Below, in pieces: positions 17,861 to 28,052 of a stretch of 64,000 nucleotides of DNA. This DNA is from an uncultured Roseburia sp. (lineage in GTDB: Bacteria; Bacillota; Clostridia; Lachnospirales; Lachnospiraceae). Each line of letters begins with the position of its first letter. Positions within the stretch are counted from its first letter, which is position 1. The translations under genes were made by a program, and so were the position numbers. The notes beneath the pieces were generated by a model. That model made no database searches and had not been told where the DNA came from. It saw only the letters and a program-made list of their open reading frames with translations. Location: contig CANOCV010000001.1 of the NCBI GenBank assembly GCA_947564465.1, forward strand, positions 51,264-115,263, read 5' to 3'.

Positions 17861-20676
17861 CCGAGATCCTCCACCCGCTTCCTCATGATCTCATCAAGCT
17901 TTTCGCGTCCCATAATCTTGTCGATACGGCACTCACTGATTTCCATTCCGCTCTGCCCGAAATAGAACTTCAAAAATGTGGAAGCGCTGATAATCGGATT
18001 CAATTCAAATGTTTCTGTTCTCCACTCCTTATCTGCACCGCTGAGCGTCAATGTCTTAATCAGCTGATGTTCCTGGAATACCGAAAGCGGAACCTGCGCG
18101 GTATCCGGCGAATCCGGAATGCGGCATGTTACCACGAGATGGTAAATTCCGATTTCCTCCGGCACGACCATAAACAGACTTGTCTGGCCTTTTGCGGTAT
18201 TTAGAATCTTAGGATCAATACGAATCACGCCGTTCTCGCTCTTGACGGTATACATTGTACCCTGGCTCTCCTCCTCGCTTTCCGCAAGAGCCTCAAGCTC
18301 CTCATCAAGCTTTGTCTTCTTGCCCTGTAAAAACAGGAAGGCCGGCGTACGCATCAACACCTTGCAAATATTTTCTGCCGAGCGCTGATATTCCGCCCGC
18401 GTCGTGCGTCCGGCCTGTATTGCCTCCATGGAATTATCTCCCACCGAATTAGTCTCCGCGTCCGGCATTACCATATATAAATCGTTCTGGCTGCGCACCA
18501 TCGCGGCCGTGTTCGCCACGAATCCGCTCTCTCCCTCGTCATTTCCCTTTGCCCACCAGTCGGTCATAACCGCGCCGTCATATTTCCACTCCCCGCGAAG
18601 CACGGTCGTCAACAAATCATAATTGCTTGCCGCATGAAAGCCGTTAATCAATCCGTAGCTCGTCATTATCAAATACGCTCCCGCCTCCTTCACCGCAATT
18701 TCATATCCGCGCAGATAAATCTCACGAAGCGCTCTCTCAGAAACGACACTCTCCGTCTCTGTCCGCCTGTACTCCTGATTGTTGCAGGCAAAATGCTTGA
18801 TTGTCCCCGTCACGCCATATTTATGCATACCGCGCAGCTGCGCCGCGGCAAGCTTTCCCGTCACATACGGGTCTTCGGAAAAATACTCAAAATTTCTGCC
18901 GTTTAACGGATTCCTGTGAATATTCATTCCAGGTCCCAACAACGTATCCACATGATTCTTGCGCAGCTCCATGCCCTCATACTCATATAGCTCCTCAAGC
19001 AGCTCCTCGTTAAAGGTGCACGCTAAAAGAGTTCCGTTTGGCATTGCAAACGCAACGGTTCCGCAATCCATACGAATCCCGCTCGGACCGTCCGCACAGC
19101 ATGCGGTCGGAATCCCAAGAGAGTTTAACGCCTTGCTCACACCGCCGAATGCTCCTGCCGTTCCGGGCGTCACCTTGTACGAACACATTCCCTCCCCGCG
19201 AACAATCGCGGCAAGCTCTTCATCCGCCAGCTGCCCGATAAACTCGCGCATCGTCACCTTTCCTTCCGCTACGTCTACCAGCTTATATCCCTGATCGCCG
19301 CTATATGCAATCTCGCCCGGCATATCATTTTCTCTCCGCTCCATCGGAGAAACGCTTCTCTTTGGAACGGCTTCATAACCGACACTATATACACCCTCCA
19401 ATGCGCTCTCCGGCTTCATGCGCCTGAAATCCTCCACAGGAGCCATGACCTCCTGGAGCCGTTCTATCACAGTTAGCTCTTTTACCTCATATGATTTTAC
19501 CTCCGCCGCCTTACGCACATCGCCGCCCATATAAAATCTATATGTGCCTTCCTCTAACACATAACAGCTCTTATGTCCGGTTGCGCCGCTGTCATCATAG
19601 GATGCCAGCTGATATTTGGTGCAGACAATGCGCAGCTTTTCACTCTCTTTTGGTAAAAGAGTTTTTGTTTTTCCGAAACCGCACAGAATGCGTGCCGGTT
19701 TGCCAAGCCTTCCCTGTGGCGCAGATACAAACAAAAGAACCGTTTCCTTTCCTGCGGTTTCCCCTGTATTTTTCACCTGAACATGGAAGATAAACTCCTC
19801 CGCCGTCTCTTCCGTCTCCAGCAATTCCTTTTCAAATGTCGTGTAAGAAAGCCCGTAACCAAACGGAAACATCACCTTATCCTTTGCAAATGTCTCGAAG
19901 TAGCGGTATCCCACATAGATATCTTCTACATAATAATTACGCCTCTTATCCCCATGGTTGGCTGTGGACGGATAATCCTCAATATTGTATGCAATCGTAT
20001 CCGTCAGTCTTCCCGACGGTGAGACTGTCCCCCGCAGCACATCCAAAACACCGCTTCCGCCTTCCTGTCCTCCCTGCCATACATACATAACCGCGGAAGG
20101 CTTCACATCCTCCATCCACTTCATATCAATAATATTTCCGACATTCAGAATTACAACCGTACGCGAAAATACACCGCATACCTTTCTTAACATATTATTC
20201 TCTAAATCGGTCAGAAGATAACTTCCCGCTTCGGCCTTATTATCCTTATCCTCCCCTGCCGTTCTTCCAAGAATGATTACCGCCGTATCAGATTCCTCCG
20301 CAGCCTGCCTTACCAGCTCATCCGTAAGCTCCATTTCCTCCTGAAACCACGGCTCCATTGCCCAGCCCTCTCCCTCGTCAAACGGGTGCTCCTTCTCCCA
20401 TTCCTCATAAGCCCTTCTGACATTTTCATTCAGTATAAGGCCGCCGTCCTGCTTTAGCGCCTCATAGATTCCCGTCACATACGCGGTATTCACAAGCCCG
20501 CCGGAGCCTGTACCGCTCTTAAAATAGTTCAGCTGAGTACGCCCGAACAACGCGATTTTCGACGCCCCCTTAAGCGGCAGAACATGATCCTCATTCTTTA
20601 GAAGAACCACGCCCTCTGCCACTGCCTCTCTCGCCAGTCTGGTGTATTCCTTTAAATCAAATTTTTTGCCTTCCAT
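17857..20676 (-). CDS. Glycoside hydrolase family 3 with swapped domain order
   Basis: 939 residues from ATG 20676 (GGAGG 9 nt upstream; a longer TTG start is less likely). No signal peptide, so intracellular. The order is reversed relative to most GH3 enzymes: the alpha/beta sandwich (about 1-220, ending GLSYTTFEKE near 290) and an Fn3-like domain come first, and the TIM-barrel part comes second (about 490-800). The barrel has ACCADGPSGIRMDCG, KHFACNNQE and GAVMTDWW, whose Asp is the expected nucleophile. Likely a beta-glucosidase or related exo-acting enzyme on imported oligosaccharides; specificity cannot be read off. Confidence 0.88.
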   Translation of the reverse strand: MEGKKFDLKEYTRLAREAVAEGVVLLKNEDHVLPLKGASKIALFGRTQLNYFKSGTGSGGLVNTAYVTGIYEALKQDGGLILNENVRRAYEEWEKEHPFDEGEGWAMEPWFQEEMELTDELVRQAAEESDTAVIILGRTAGEDKDNKAEAGSYLLTDLENNMLRKVCGVFSRTVVILNVGNIIDMKWMEDVKPSAVMYVWQGGQEGGSGVLDVLRGTVSPSGRLTDTIAYNIEDYPSTANHGDKRRNYYVEDIYVGYRYFETFAKDKVMFPFGYGLSYTTFEKELLETEETAEEFIFHVQVKNTGETAGKETVLLFVSAPQGRLGKPARILCGFGKTKTLLPKESEKLRIVCTKYQLASYDDSGATGHKSCYVLEEGTYRFYMGGDVRKAAEVKSYEVKELTVIERLQEVMAPVEDFRRMKPESALEGVYSVGYEAVPKRSVSPMERRENDMPGEIAYSGDQGYKLVDVAEGKVTMREFIGQLADEELAAIVRGEGMCSYKVTPGTAGAFGGVSKALNSLGIPTACCADGPSGIRMDCGTVAFAMPNGTLLACTFNEELLEELYEYEGMELRKNHVDTLLGPGMNIHRNPLNGRNFEYFSEDPYVTGKLAAAQLRGMHKYGVTGTIKHFACNNQEYRRTETESVVSERALREIYLRGYEIAVKEAGAYLIMTSYGLINGFHAASNYDLLTTVLRGEWKYDGAVMTDWWAKGNDEGESGFVANTAAMVRSQNDLYMVMPDAETNSVGDNSMEAIQAGRTTRAEYQRSAENICKVLMRTPAFLFLQGKKTKLDEELEALAESEEESQGTMYTVKSENGVIRIDPKILNTAKGQTSLFMVVPEEIGIYHLVVTCRIPDSPDTAQVPLSVFQEHQLIKTLTLSGADKEWRTETFELNPIISASTFLKFYFGQSGMEISECRIDKIMGREKLDEIMRKRVEDLG

Positions 20677-20939
20677 CTCTGTTTTCCTCCATATCCGATA
20701 TTTTCGCAATACAAATGACTGCCCCAGTTCCGGTATAAAAAACCCATATTCTTAAATTCTTGTTTTATTTTACCACGCCACGATACAAATTAATATCAAA
20801 ACCTTATGATTTATATCATTTTTTCTCCTTACATAACTGTAAATACTGTGATATAGAAGGAGCAGACGAACACCTGACATGCCGCCTGCTTTAAATCATT
20901 CTATCGCCCCTTTTTCTTTCTCTCTTTCATATATCCTTC

Positions 20940-22331
20940 TTATAATTCACAATTGTTCACGGTTCTCGGGAACGGCACCACATCGCGTATATTCGCCATG
21001 CCGGTCAAATACATCACGCAACGTTCAAAGCCAAGCCCGAACCCGGCATGTCTTGCGGAACCGTATTTGCGCAAGTCAAGGTAGAAGGCGTAATCCTCCT
21101 CATTCAATCCAAGCTCTCTGATCCGCTCTAAAAGCTTCTCGTAATCGTCCTCTCTCTGGCTTCCCCCGATAATCTCGCCGATTCCCGGCACAAGACAGTC
21201 TACCGCCGCAACGGTTTTGCCGTCCTCATTCAGCTTCATATAAAATGCCTTTATCTCCTTCGGATAATCCGTTACAAATACCGGCCGCTTAAATACCTGC
21301 TCTGTCAGATAGCGCTCATGCTCCGTCTGAAGATCACAGCCCCAGGATACCTTATAGTCAAAATTGTCATTGTTTTTCGCCAGAATCTCAATTGCTTCCG
21401 TATAGGTCACTCTTGCAAACTCCGAATGAAGTACATTATTCAATCTGTCAAGCAGCCCCTTGTCCACAAAGCTGTTGAAAAACTGCATCTCCTCCGGCGC
21501 ATGCTCCAACACATACGCAATGATGTATTTTAACATGCTCTCCGCCAGCATCATATCATCCGCCAAATCCGCAAACGCAATTTCCGGCTCTATCATCCAA
21601 AACTCCGCCGCATGCCTTGTGGTATTGGAGTTTTCCGCACGGAACGTCGGCCCAAAGGTATAAATATTCTTAAATGCCATCGCATACGTTTCGCCGTTCA
21701 GCTGGCCGCTCACCGTAAGGTTCGTCTGCTTGCCAAAAAAATCTTTTGAAAAGTCAATCGTTCCGTCCTGATTTAACGGCGGATTTTTCATGTCAAGCGT
21801 CGTGACCTGAAACATTTCCCCTGCGCCCTCGCAGTCGCTTCCCGTAATCAAAGGCGTATGCACATAAACAAAATCCCTCTCCTGAAAAAATCTGTGAATG
21901 GCATATGCAATCAGGGAACGCACGCGAAACACCGCTTCAAAGGTGTTGGTGCGCGGCCTCAAATGGGAAATCGTCCTCAAATATTCAAAGCTGTGACGTT
22001 TCTTTTGCAACGGGTAATCCGGTGCGCTTGCCCCCTCGACAATCACCTCCGAAGCCTGAATCTCAAACGGCTGCTTCGCCTGCGGCGTCTCCTCAAGTCT
22101 TCCCTTTACAATCACGGCAGCGCCCACATTAATCTTGGTCAGCTCCGCAAAATTAGAAAGCCCGTCCGCATAGACTACCTGCAGCGGCTCAAAAAACGTT
22201 CCGTCGTTTACCACGATAAAACCAAAGTTTTTCGAAGCGCGGTTGCTCCTCACCCAGCCGCCTACCGTAAGCTCTGTCCCGATATACTCTTCCCTCTTAC
22301 GGAATAAATCTCTGATGTTTACAAGTTCCAT
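20940..22331 (-). CDS. asnS: Asparaginyl-tRNA synthetase
   Basis: 463 residues from ATG 22331 (AGGGGGA 8 nt upstream). An N-terminal OB-fold anticodon domain (about 10-105, [14 protein letters not shown]) is followed by the class II catalytic core: motif 2 with [21 protein letters not shown], and motif 3 [15 protein letters not shown] near the end. It charges tRNA-Asn in the cytosol. The C-terminus RTVNNCEL is normal for the family. Transcribed downstream of the FKBP lipoprotein gene, 41 bp away. No T-box leader is visible in that gap. Confidence 0.96.
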   Translation of the reverse strand: MELVNIRDLFRKREEYIGTELTVGGWVRSNRASKNFGFIVVNDGTFFEPLQVVYADGLSNFAELTKINVGAAVIVKGRLEETPQAKQPFEIQASEVIVEGASAPDYPLQKKRHSFEYLRTISHLRPRTNTFEAVFRVRSLIAYAIHRFFQERDFVYVHTPLITGSDCEGAGEMFQVTTLDMKNPPLNQDGTIDFSKDFFGKQTNLTVSGQLNGETYAMAFKNIYTFGPTFRAENSNTTRHAAEFWMIEPEIAFADLADDMMLAESMLKYIIAYVLEHAPEEMQFFNSFVDKGLLDRLNNVLHSEFARVTYTEAIEILAKNNDNFDYKVSWGCDLQTEHERYLTEQVFKRPVFVTDYPKEIKAFYMKLNEDGKTVAAVDCLVPGIGEIIGGSQREDDYEKLLERIRELGLNEEDYAFYLDLRKYGSARHAGFGLGFERCVMYLTGMANIRDVVPFPRTVNNCEL

Positions 22332-22372
22332 TCTTCTAATCCCCCTATAATCCAAATTGTTTCCGTCAGATC

Positions 22373-23608
22373 TTACGACTCTGTACCGCCGACTGCTTCC
22401 GTGTTGTCGACAGCCTCCGTATTGCTCTCCGTACTCTCCTCAACAGTTACCTTCGCATCATCCATAATTGACTGAAGCGCCAGATTACATACATATATTT
22501 TTCTCAAATGCGCCTCGCCGTCCTCTACATTGTCCGCATAAGTCAGATAAAGGTCCTCGTTCTTCTCATAACCGTTATTTGCCACAAGATTGTTGATATA
22601 GATCTCAAAATCCTCCTCCTCATACGTAACTTCTTTCTCCTGGGCAATTGCCTCTAAGATCAGCTGGATTTTCGTATCCTGCTCAACCTCGGATGTGACC
22701 TGCGCCAAAAATTCATCATACGTCGTACCCATTTTTTGTTCTACATAATCCTCTAACTTCGATCCGTCCTGACAATAATATGTCTCATACTGCTTAAGCG
22801 CCTCCGCCAGCTTCGCGTCGAGAAGCTCGTCCGGCATTTCTTCTACGCTGCAGTTCTCCAGAAGCTGTGAGAGCACCGAAGCGCGTATCGCGGAATTTTT
22901 GCTGGAAGCGGAAGCGCTTTCCAGATAGCTTCTGATATCCTTAATCATATCCTCTGCCGTCGTATAACTCATTCCTGTCTTTTCGGAAAGATAGGTAACA
23001 TACTCATCCGTTAACTTGTCGTAAGACATATCCTGCTTTTCCACAATCCTGTTTACCTTGACATGGAATACGACATCTACACCTGCCAGATCCGGGTTGT
23101 TTTGGTAATCCTCCGGGAAGGTCAGATTCAAATCCTTCTCCTCCCCCACCTTCATTCCGACAACACCGTCCTCAAATCCGTCAATAAAGCCCGCATTGCC
23201 GATTTCCAAAATGGAACCCTCGGCTGTTCCGCCGTCAAATTTCTCACCGTCTCTCGTTCCCGAGTAGTCGATATCCGCAAAATCGCCCTTCTCCACAACT
23301 GTCTTGTCCAGATCTTTATAGTATGGGTAATTTACAATCACATTATCATTGACATAATCCGCAACCGTCTTGTCATCTACCTCATAATCCTGGTCAAGCG
23401 TCACCTCAAGTCCTTCATAATTTCCTAAAGTCACATACTCCTTGGCATCGTACTCAATAGATGCACTTGGCTTTGACGTCTCCGTGCCGCCCACATTCTC
23501 TGTTCCCTCATGAACGCTCTCCCCATTCTTATCCTTATTGTTTGCACATCCGGTAACCGACACTGCAAGAACTGTACATAACAGCAGCGCTACTATCTTT
23601 TTCTTCAT
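22373..23608 (-). CDS. FKBP-domain lipoprotein, trigger-factor-like foldase
   Basis: 411 residues. Signal peptide with lipobox VTGC (Cys 21), so anchored on the outer face of the membrane. A region of about 60-110 resembles the trigger-factor N-side linker; the FKBP-type isomerase domain follows ([42 protein letters not shown]), then a helical C-terminal arm like trigger factor (about 210-370) and a Ser/Thr/Glu-rich tail. It probably assists folding of secreted proteins. The domain arrangement is common in Clostridia. Confidence 0.88.
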   Translation of the reverse strand: MKKKIVALLLCTVLAVSVTGCANNKDKNGESVHEGTENVGGTETSKPSASIEYDAKEYVTLGNYEGLEVTLDQDYEVDDKTVADYVNDNVIVNYPYYKDLDKTVVEKGDFADIDYSGTRDGEKFDGGTAEGSILEIGNAGFIDGFEDGVVGMKVGEEKDLNLTFPEDYQNNPDLAGVDVVFHVKVNRIVEKQDMSYDKLTDEYVTYLSEKTGMSYTTAEDMIKDIRSYLESASASSKNSAIRASVLSQLLENCSVEEMPDELLDAKLAEALKQYETYYCQDGSKLEDYVEQKMGTTYDEFLAQVTSEVEQDTKIQLILEAIAQEKEVTYEEEDFEIYINNLVANNGYEKNEDLYLTYADNVEDGEAHLRKIYVCNLALQSIMDDAKVTVEESTESNTEAVDNTEAVGGTES

Positions 23609-23731
23609 GTTTTCATTTCCCTTCTATATTGAATAGTATTCATGGATTTTCTATCCCATATTTTATTACGATAGCACATAATGAGGAAAATGAAAAGTTT
23701 TTCGATAAAAATAACACAAAGATTTCATATA

Positions 23732-23760
23732 TTGATTTTTAACACAAGTAATGTTACAAT
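23732..23760 (+). promoter_or_regulatory. Sigma-A promoter of the 150-residue membrane protein gene
   Basis: TTGATT (23732-23737), 17-bp spacer, TACAAT (23755-23760), 33 bp ahead of the ATG at 23794. Confidence 0.75.
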
Positions 23761-23793
23761 AAATTCTAAGTTTTACCAAAGGAGGAGCATACT

Positions 23794-24246
23794 ATGCCAA
23801 CATTTGTAAAAGTAATGCTGATCATAGCTGTCGTCCTTATCATTGCCATGGTCGTCCTGTATTTTCTCGGAAAAAAAGCGCAGAAAAAAAAGGACGAGCA
23901 GGATGCACAGATTGCCGCGGCTGCACAGACCGTCTCCATGTTAATCATTGATAAAAAAAGAATGAAACTAAAAGATGCCGGCCTTCCGGCACAGGTCCTC
24001 GCACAGACACCCAAAATGCTGCGGCGTTCCAAGCTGCCGATTGTCAAGGCAAAGGTTGGTCCCAAGATCACAACCTTAATCTGCGACGCCGCTGTTTTCG
24101 ATTCTATTCCGGTCAAAAAGGAAGTCCGGGCAGTTGTCAGCGGCCTGTATATTACCGGCATCAAAAGCGTCCGCGGCGGAATGGAAGCGCCGCCCAAGAA
24201 AAAAGGCTTTATGGCAAGGTTACGTGATAAGGCAAATGCAAAATAA
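23794..24246 (+). CDS. Conserved membrane-anchored protein of unknown function
   Basis: 150 residues. One N-terminal membrane helix (about 5-25), then a cytosolic basic domain with KLPIVKAKVGPKI and ending in a Lys-rich tail. AAAGGAGG precedes the ATG. It has its own promoter and a strong terminator, so it is transcribed alone. I do not recognise a named family; short proteins of this layout occur in Lachnospiraceae. Confidence 0.75.
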   Translation: MPTFVKVMLIIAVVLIIAMVVLYFLGKKAQKKKDEQDAQIAAAAQTVSMLIIDKKRMKLKDAGLPAQVLAQTPKMLRRSKLPIVKAKVGPKITTLICDAAVFDSIPVKKEVRAVVSGLYITGIKSVRGGMEAPPKKKGFMARLRDKANAK

Positions 24247-24275
24247 AAGGAATCCCGCCAGACGGGATTCCTTTT
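24245..24275. terminator. Strong bidirectional terminator
   Basis: A perfect 13-bp stem (24245-24257 with 24263-24275), 5-nt loop and A/T runs on both flanks, between convergent genes (150-residue protein, plus; DUF1934, minus). Confidence 0.92.
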
Positions 24276-24294
24276 ATTTAGTTAGATTCGTATA

Positions 24295-24741
24295 TCAGGA
24301 CAACCGAAAATCTCCGGCCTCCTTCGACCTGATATTCATCCTGATCTTACAATCTGCCAGATGCTCATAATTCACATCCAATGTATAATCCACGGCCACG
24401 TCAATATTGTTTTCCTCTTCCTTGATCTCAATCTTTTTTGCGTCAATACCGACCAGAATACTTCCAAACGGCGTGTGATAATACGTTACATTTTTTTTAT
24501 TTTTTTCAAACATCATATGTACATTAGAAACACCCTTTTTGGTGATGTCCAGTAAATCCTCATGAAGCTTTATCCGATTTTTCGTCGTCCCGGTAAACCC
24601 TTCCATCACCTCATCAAATATCACATAATGTCTTCCGTTTTTTTTGTAATAGTCGCCGGCGGTAATAATTTCTACCGGTTCATTCGCCCCATCCTCAGCA
24701 AACTGCAGTCCGCTGATGGAAACAATTACGTCTTTTGTCAT
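24295..24741 (-). CDS. DUF1934 domain-containing protein
   Basis: 148 residues from ATG 24741, preceded by GAGGGG with a 7-nt gap; a longer ATG at 24759 lacks a ribosome site. It matches the calycin-like DUF1934 family: VIVSISGLQ at the start, YYKKNGRHYVIFDE, and TPFGSILVGI in the middle. Function of the family is not firmly known. Downstream of the Fn3 protein gene, 18 bp away. Confidence 0.88.
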   Translation of the reverse strand: MTKDVIVSISGLQFAEDGANEPVEIITAGDYYKKNGRHYVIFDEVMEGFTGTTKNRIKLHEDLLDITKKGVSNVHMMFEKNKKNVTYYHTPFGSILVGIDAKKIEIKEEENNIDVAVDYTLDVNYEHLADCKIRMNIRSKEAGDFRLS

Positions 24742-24759
24742 TGTCTGTCCCCTCGTCAT

Positions 24760-27198
24760 TTAATATCTTGCCGGAATCCTGCAAATCTGTGCCTTGCTTT
24801 CAAATACAATCCCGTTTTGAACATATTCTGCAGCTACCCACACAATATATCCTTTGTTTAAAATAGGCTGAGACGCCGCGCTGAATTTGATGTTTGCATA
24901 CGTTTTGGAATAAACCTTTTTCCCTGTGTCACTGATAACCACATAATGCAGCTTCTCTTTTCCCTTTTGCGTTGTTGTATACATAATCGCAAAGCGGTTA
25001 TCCGCCAGCTTGACCATACGCGGCTCTCCCACTGTCACATTTGTAGATTTGGGATTGTATGCCGTCAGCCATTTAACCTTTGTCTTTCCTGTCTCTCGGC
25101 TCGTAACCGTGATATACAAATTATATGCCATGCCGTAATCGCAGCCGGAAACACCCTTTACCTTATACTTATGCGGCTGTGAAATCCCGCAGGCAATCAC
25201 ATTTTTTTCACCGACTTCCATGCCGCATACCTTATGTCCGGTAAAATTTGCCCCTGTCTCACCCTGAAAAGAAAACAGCGTTGCGCTCGTGGACTTTTGT
25301 TCTTCCGTCCCGTAATTATCCACCATCAAAAGACGCAGGCTGCGCGGATACGCGTCCCCATGGTCAAGCACGTAGAGAGATCCATCCTTGAATTTCACAA
25401 ACTGATTAAAGGAATGGCTGGCATAGCTGTCATTGGCCTCAGAAGCTTTCATCGTCTTGGTGTTAATTTTAAATGAAATATTGGACTGATGGCGCAGTCC
25501 GTCCGAACCCTTAAACATCGTTCTAGACGTTATCAAATACAGCGTATTCCCCTGCATATCCATCCGGCAGTTTCCCGCATCAAACGGACAATAAATTCCC
25601 TGAAAGCTATTGGACGCGCCGCCCTTGATACTGGCTGTCTTACGCTTTTTCCATTTGCTGTCATACTGAATCACTTTAATTACGGTCTTTTTCTTGCTTT
25701 CGGCCTGATTATTATATCCGACCGCAACATAAAAATTACCGTCTGTACCCTGATAAAAACCTCCCCAGTAATCGTATTTCAGATGAATCGTCCTTGCGCT
25801 CTTTATTTTCATCGCCGACGTCATGCTGTAAATCTTCAGATCACCGTTACTTTGCACACTCAAAACATGCAACGTGCCGCCCGCCTGATAATAATAAACC
25901 TTGTCAGGGCTTGTCCAGTTGCCGCCATACTGTCCCCGCGCAAAACCGACGGCTCCGTCAAGCCTGCTGCACGACGTCATCTTCGCCTTACCGCTCTTTG
26001 GAATCAGCCTTGAAACCGCGGATGAAAAATCGCTTTCTCCCTCCGGATATACCGTTCGCAGCTTGTAATAATAGGTCACGCCCTTTTTTACCTTCTGCTT
26101 ATATGAAGTAATATTATTTTTCGCCGTATAAATACATTTGTATGTCCCGTTCTCACTCGTACCGCGGTAGAGCTTATATCCCGTGGCGCCGGCTATGGCG
26201 CTCCACTTGATCTGCAGGCTGCTGCCGGATCTTTTGACGGAAGTAAGCTCTGCTCCTATTTTCTTCACGGTAAAATTATACTTCTGCGAATACAAACTGT
26301 CACCGTCGTAAGTGTTTACACCGTCCGTCACAAAACCAACGACACGATATGTATAACTCACTTCCCACTCGGCCTGCATCTCCGCACTTACGGTATCCGC
26401 ACCGTATACGGTTGTCACCGGCTTCCAGTCCTGATCTTCCTTCGCAACCGTCCTTTCCACCCGATAGCCGCTGCATCCGGGTACCTTTTTCCATGTCACG
26501 GTAACGCTTTGATAAGCCGTCTGACGAACTGCGGTAATATCCACTTCCTCCGGAACAACGTAAATCCGCTTCTTATACGTTATATTATTCACGGTAACTA
26601 TAATATCCGCTACCCCAACACCGACAATCTCATAGTCAATCCCGTCACTTCCTGCGTAATCATTGGCATCCACTGTCACGTTTGACGGCGACACAATCCT
26701 TATTACGCTCGTATCGGAACTGCTGATACGCATCTGAAACACCGACTCGGACACGTTTTCATAGCGGTAAAATGCGTATCCCTCGTCGGAATATGCGCTT
26801 TTATAAACTTCTTTTGCGCTCTCCTCGCCAAATGCAAAAAAGAACTCTTTCTCCTTGTGGTTCTCCTCTCCACCGACAGAAGGGACGATTTCCTCCATAT
26901 CCGGCATGGCCGTCTCTGTCTCCGGTACGGCCTCTTTTATATCCGATACCGCTTTCTCCGCCTCCGGTACGGCCTCTTTTGTATCCGGTACCGCTTTCTC
27001 CTCCTCCGGTTTCACCATCTCCGTCTCCGGCGCAAACTCCTGCATATCTGCCGAAAACACGTCAGCCTCCGTCTGCTTAACCGCAGGCTCCTCTGTCACA
27101 GACTCCTCTGCAGCCGTTGTCTGCTGCGGCATAGCCCCCGCAAACATTGCGGCAATAAGCAATATCGCTGTTAATTTTTTCAACTTTTCCGTTGTCAT
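24760..27198 (-). CDS. Secreted fibronectin type III protein with acidic repeat region
   Basis: 812 residues. Signal peptide (about 1-30, cleavage near TTAAEE). Residues about 45-115 are a low-complexity acidic stretch with repeated PE/AVPD-type units of about 12 residues. One Ig-like region (about 135-220) is followed by two Fn3-type domains (about 220-315 and 316-405), then a beta-propeller-like C-terminal domain to 812 with many Trp/Tyr/Gly strands. No LPxTG or SLH anchor is visible. Probably an exported surface or matrix protein; ligand unknown. Its promoter (27338-27366) and a duplicated hairpin leader (27225-27344) lie upstream. Confidence 0.78.
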   Translation of the reverse strand: MTTEKLKKLTAILLIAAMFAGAMPQQTTAAEESVTEEPAVKQTEADVFSADMQEFAPETEMVKPEEEKAVPDTKEAVPEAEKAVSDIKEAVPETETAMPDMEEIVPSVGGEENHKEKEFFFAFGEESAKEVYKSAYSDEGYAFYRYENVSESVFQMRISSSDTSVIRIVSPSNVTVDANDYAGSDGIDYEIVGVGVADIIVTVNNITYKKRIYVVPEEVDITAVRQTAYQSVTVTWKKVPGCSGYRVERTVAKEDQDWKPVTTVYGADTVSAEMQAEWEVSYTYRVVGFVTDGVNTYDGDSLYSQKYNFTVKKIGAELTSVKRSGSSLQIKWSAIAGATGYKLYRGTSENGTYKCIYTAKNNITSYKQKVKKGVTYYYKLRTVYPEGESDFSSAVSRLIPKSGKAKMTSCSRLDGAVGFARGQYGGNWTSPDKVYYYQAGGTLHVLSVQSNGDLKIYSMTSAMKIKSARTIHLKYDYWGGFYQGTDGNFYVAVGYNNQAESKKKTVIKVIQYDSKWKKRKTASIKGGASNSFQGIYCPFDAGNCRMDMQGNTLYLITSRTMFKGSDGLRHQSNISFKINTKTMKASEANDSYASHSFNQFVKFKDGSLYVLDHGDAYPRSLRLLMVDNYGTEEQKSTSATLFSFQGETGANFTGHKVCGMEVGEKNVIACGISQPHKYKVKGVSGCDYGMAYNLYITVTSRETGKTKVKWLTAYNPKSTNVTVGEPRMVKLADNRFAIMYTTTQKGKEKLHYVVISDTGKKVYSKTYANIKFSAASQPILNKGYIVWVAAEYVQNGIVFESKAQICRIPARY

Positions 27199-27224
27199 GA
27201 TATCCCCTGCCTTTACATCAAAGT

Positions 27225-27344
27225 CATGTCACCACCCGTTAGGGTGATGACCTACGCGCACATCAGTGCGCTTCCTTATTATATCATGTCACCACCCGCC
27301 AAGGTGATGACCTACGCGCACATCGGTGCGTTTCTTTATTATAT
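27225..27344 (-). repeat. Two 60-bp direct repeats in the leader of the Fn3 gene
   Basis: Units 27225-27284 and 27285-27344 have a period of exactly 60 bp and differ at a handful of positions. Each unit contains two hairpins (CACCC/GGGTG arms, and GCGCAC/GTGCGC arms in the first copy) and one TATAAT on the minus strand. They fill most of the gap between spoIIR and the Fn3 gene. Confidence 0.88.
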
Positions 27345-27366
27345 CATGACAACTTTGAGAACTCAA
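27338..27366 (-). promoter_or_regulatory. Promoter of the Fn3 protein gene
   Basis: On the minus strand TTGAGT (27361-27366), 17-bp spacer, TATAAT (27338-27343). The -10 lies in the distal repeat unit. The same -10 recurs 60 bp downstream, but there without a matching -35. Confidence 0.65.
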
Positions 27367-27370
27367 ACGA

Positions 27371-28018
27371 TTACTCAAAATACTTATTCAAAAATTTAAG
27401 ATACTTAAATCTGATTTTATAATTTTTATTTTCCATCAAAGACTTATACTCATCCGGCTCTAAGGCACGCTCTAAGGATTCTTTGGCATCTTCCTCTATC
27501 ACCTCATAGCCGCTTCCCGCAAAGCACATGTTCGGGTACATCACACACCACCAATTATGCCCTATCCCGCTCCCGATCACAAGCTCCAGCGCCTCATAAC
27601 TGCCTGCCGGAAATGTGTACATGCCGTATGTTTTGTCCGGAAAATCTACTTTCGCAATATACGCCTCCACCGGATAATCATAGCCCTCTCCTTCTATCAC
27701 CCGCTCTGCCGCCGAAACGATTTCCTTCATATTGGCAGCTACGACTTTTTTGCATTCCTCAAGCCCCGAAACATCCCTTAGCTTTTCTGAGAGTAAAACG
27801 CCGACCTCGTCCCTCACTTTTAATTTTAAACTCTGGTCCGCGTCCGTATCGCTGTTCGCGCGCACATGGAAGCGCAGTACCTTTTCGGCAATGTCCCGCT
27901 GGTTCTCCTGCGCCTTTATGTAATCTGTTGTCCCCACCATTGCCGCTGCCGTCAATACAAGGGCAAAAATACCTGCCAGTAATCTCATCCGTCTCATAGT
28001 CCCAATCCTCCGTTTCAT
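27371..28018 (-). CDS. spoIIR: Stage II sporulation protein R
   Basis: 215 residues. N-terminal membrane/signal segment (about 10-32), then the hallmark VLRFHVRANSDTDADQSLK near 43-62, and the GIGHNWWCVMYPN motif near 150. SpoIIR is made in the forespore, exported, and triggers SpoIIGA to process pro-sigma-E in the mother cell. GGAGG lies before the ATG. It shows that the organism forms endospores. Confidence 0.95.
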   Translation of the reverse strand: MKRRIGTMRRMRLLAGIFALVLTAAAMVGTTDYIKAQENQRDIAEKVLRFHVRANSDTDADQSLKLKVRDEVGVLLSEKLRDVSGLEECKKVVAANMKEIVSAAERVIEGEGYDYPVEAYIAKVDFPDKTYGMYTFPAGSYEALELVIGSGIGHNWWCVMYPNMCFAGSGYEVIEEDAKESLERALEPDEYKSLMENKNYKIRFKYLKFLNKYFE

Positions 28019-28052
28019 TTCATAGAAGAATTATGAACCGTTTTTTCCGCGC

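Noticed and set aside
22332..22372. T-box leader for asnS
   Set aside because: The gap to the upstream gene is 41 bp, too short, and no T-box sequence is present there or before the FKBP gene.
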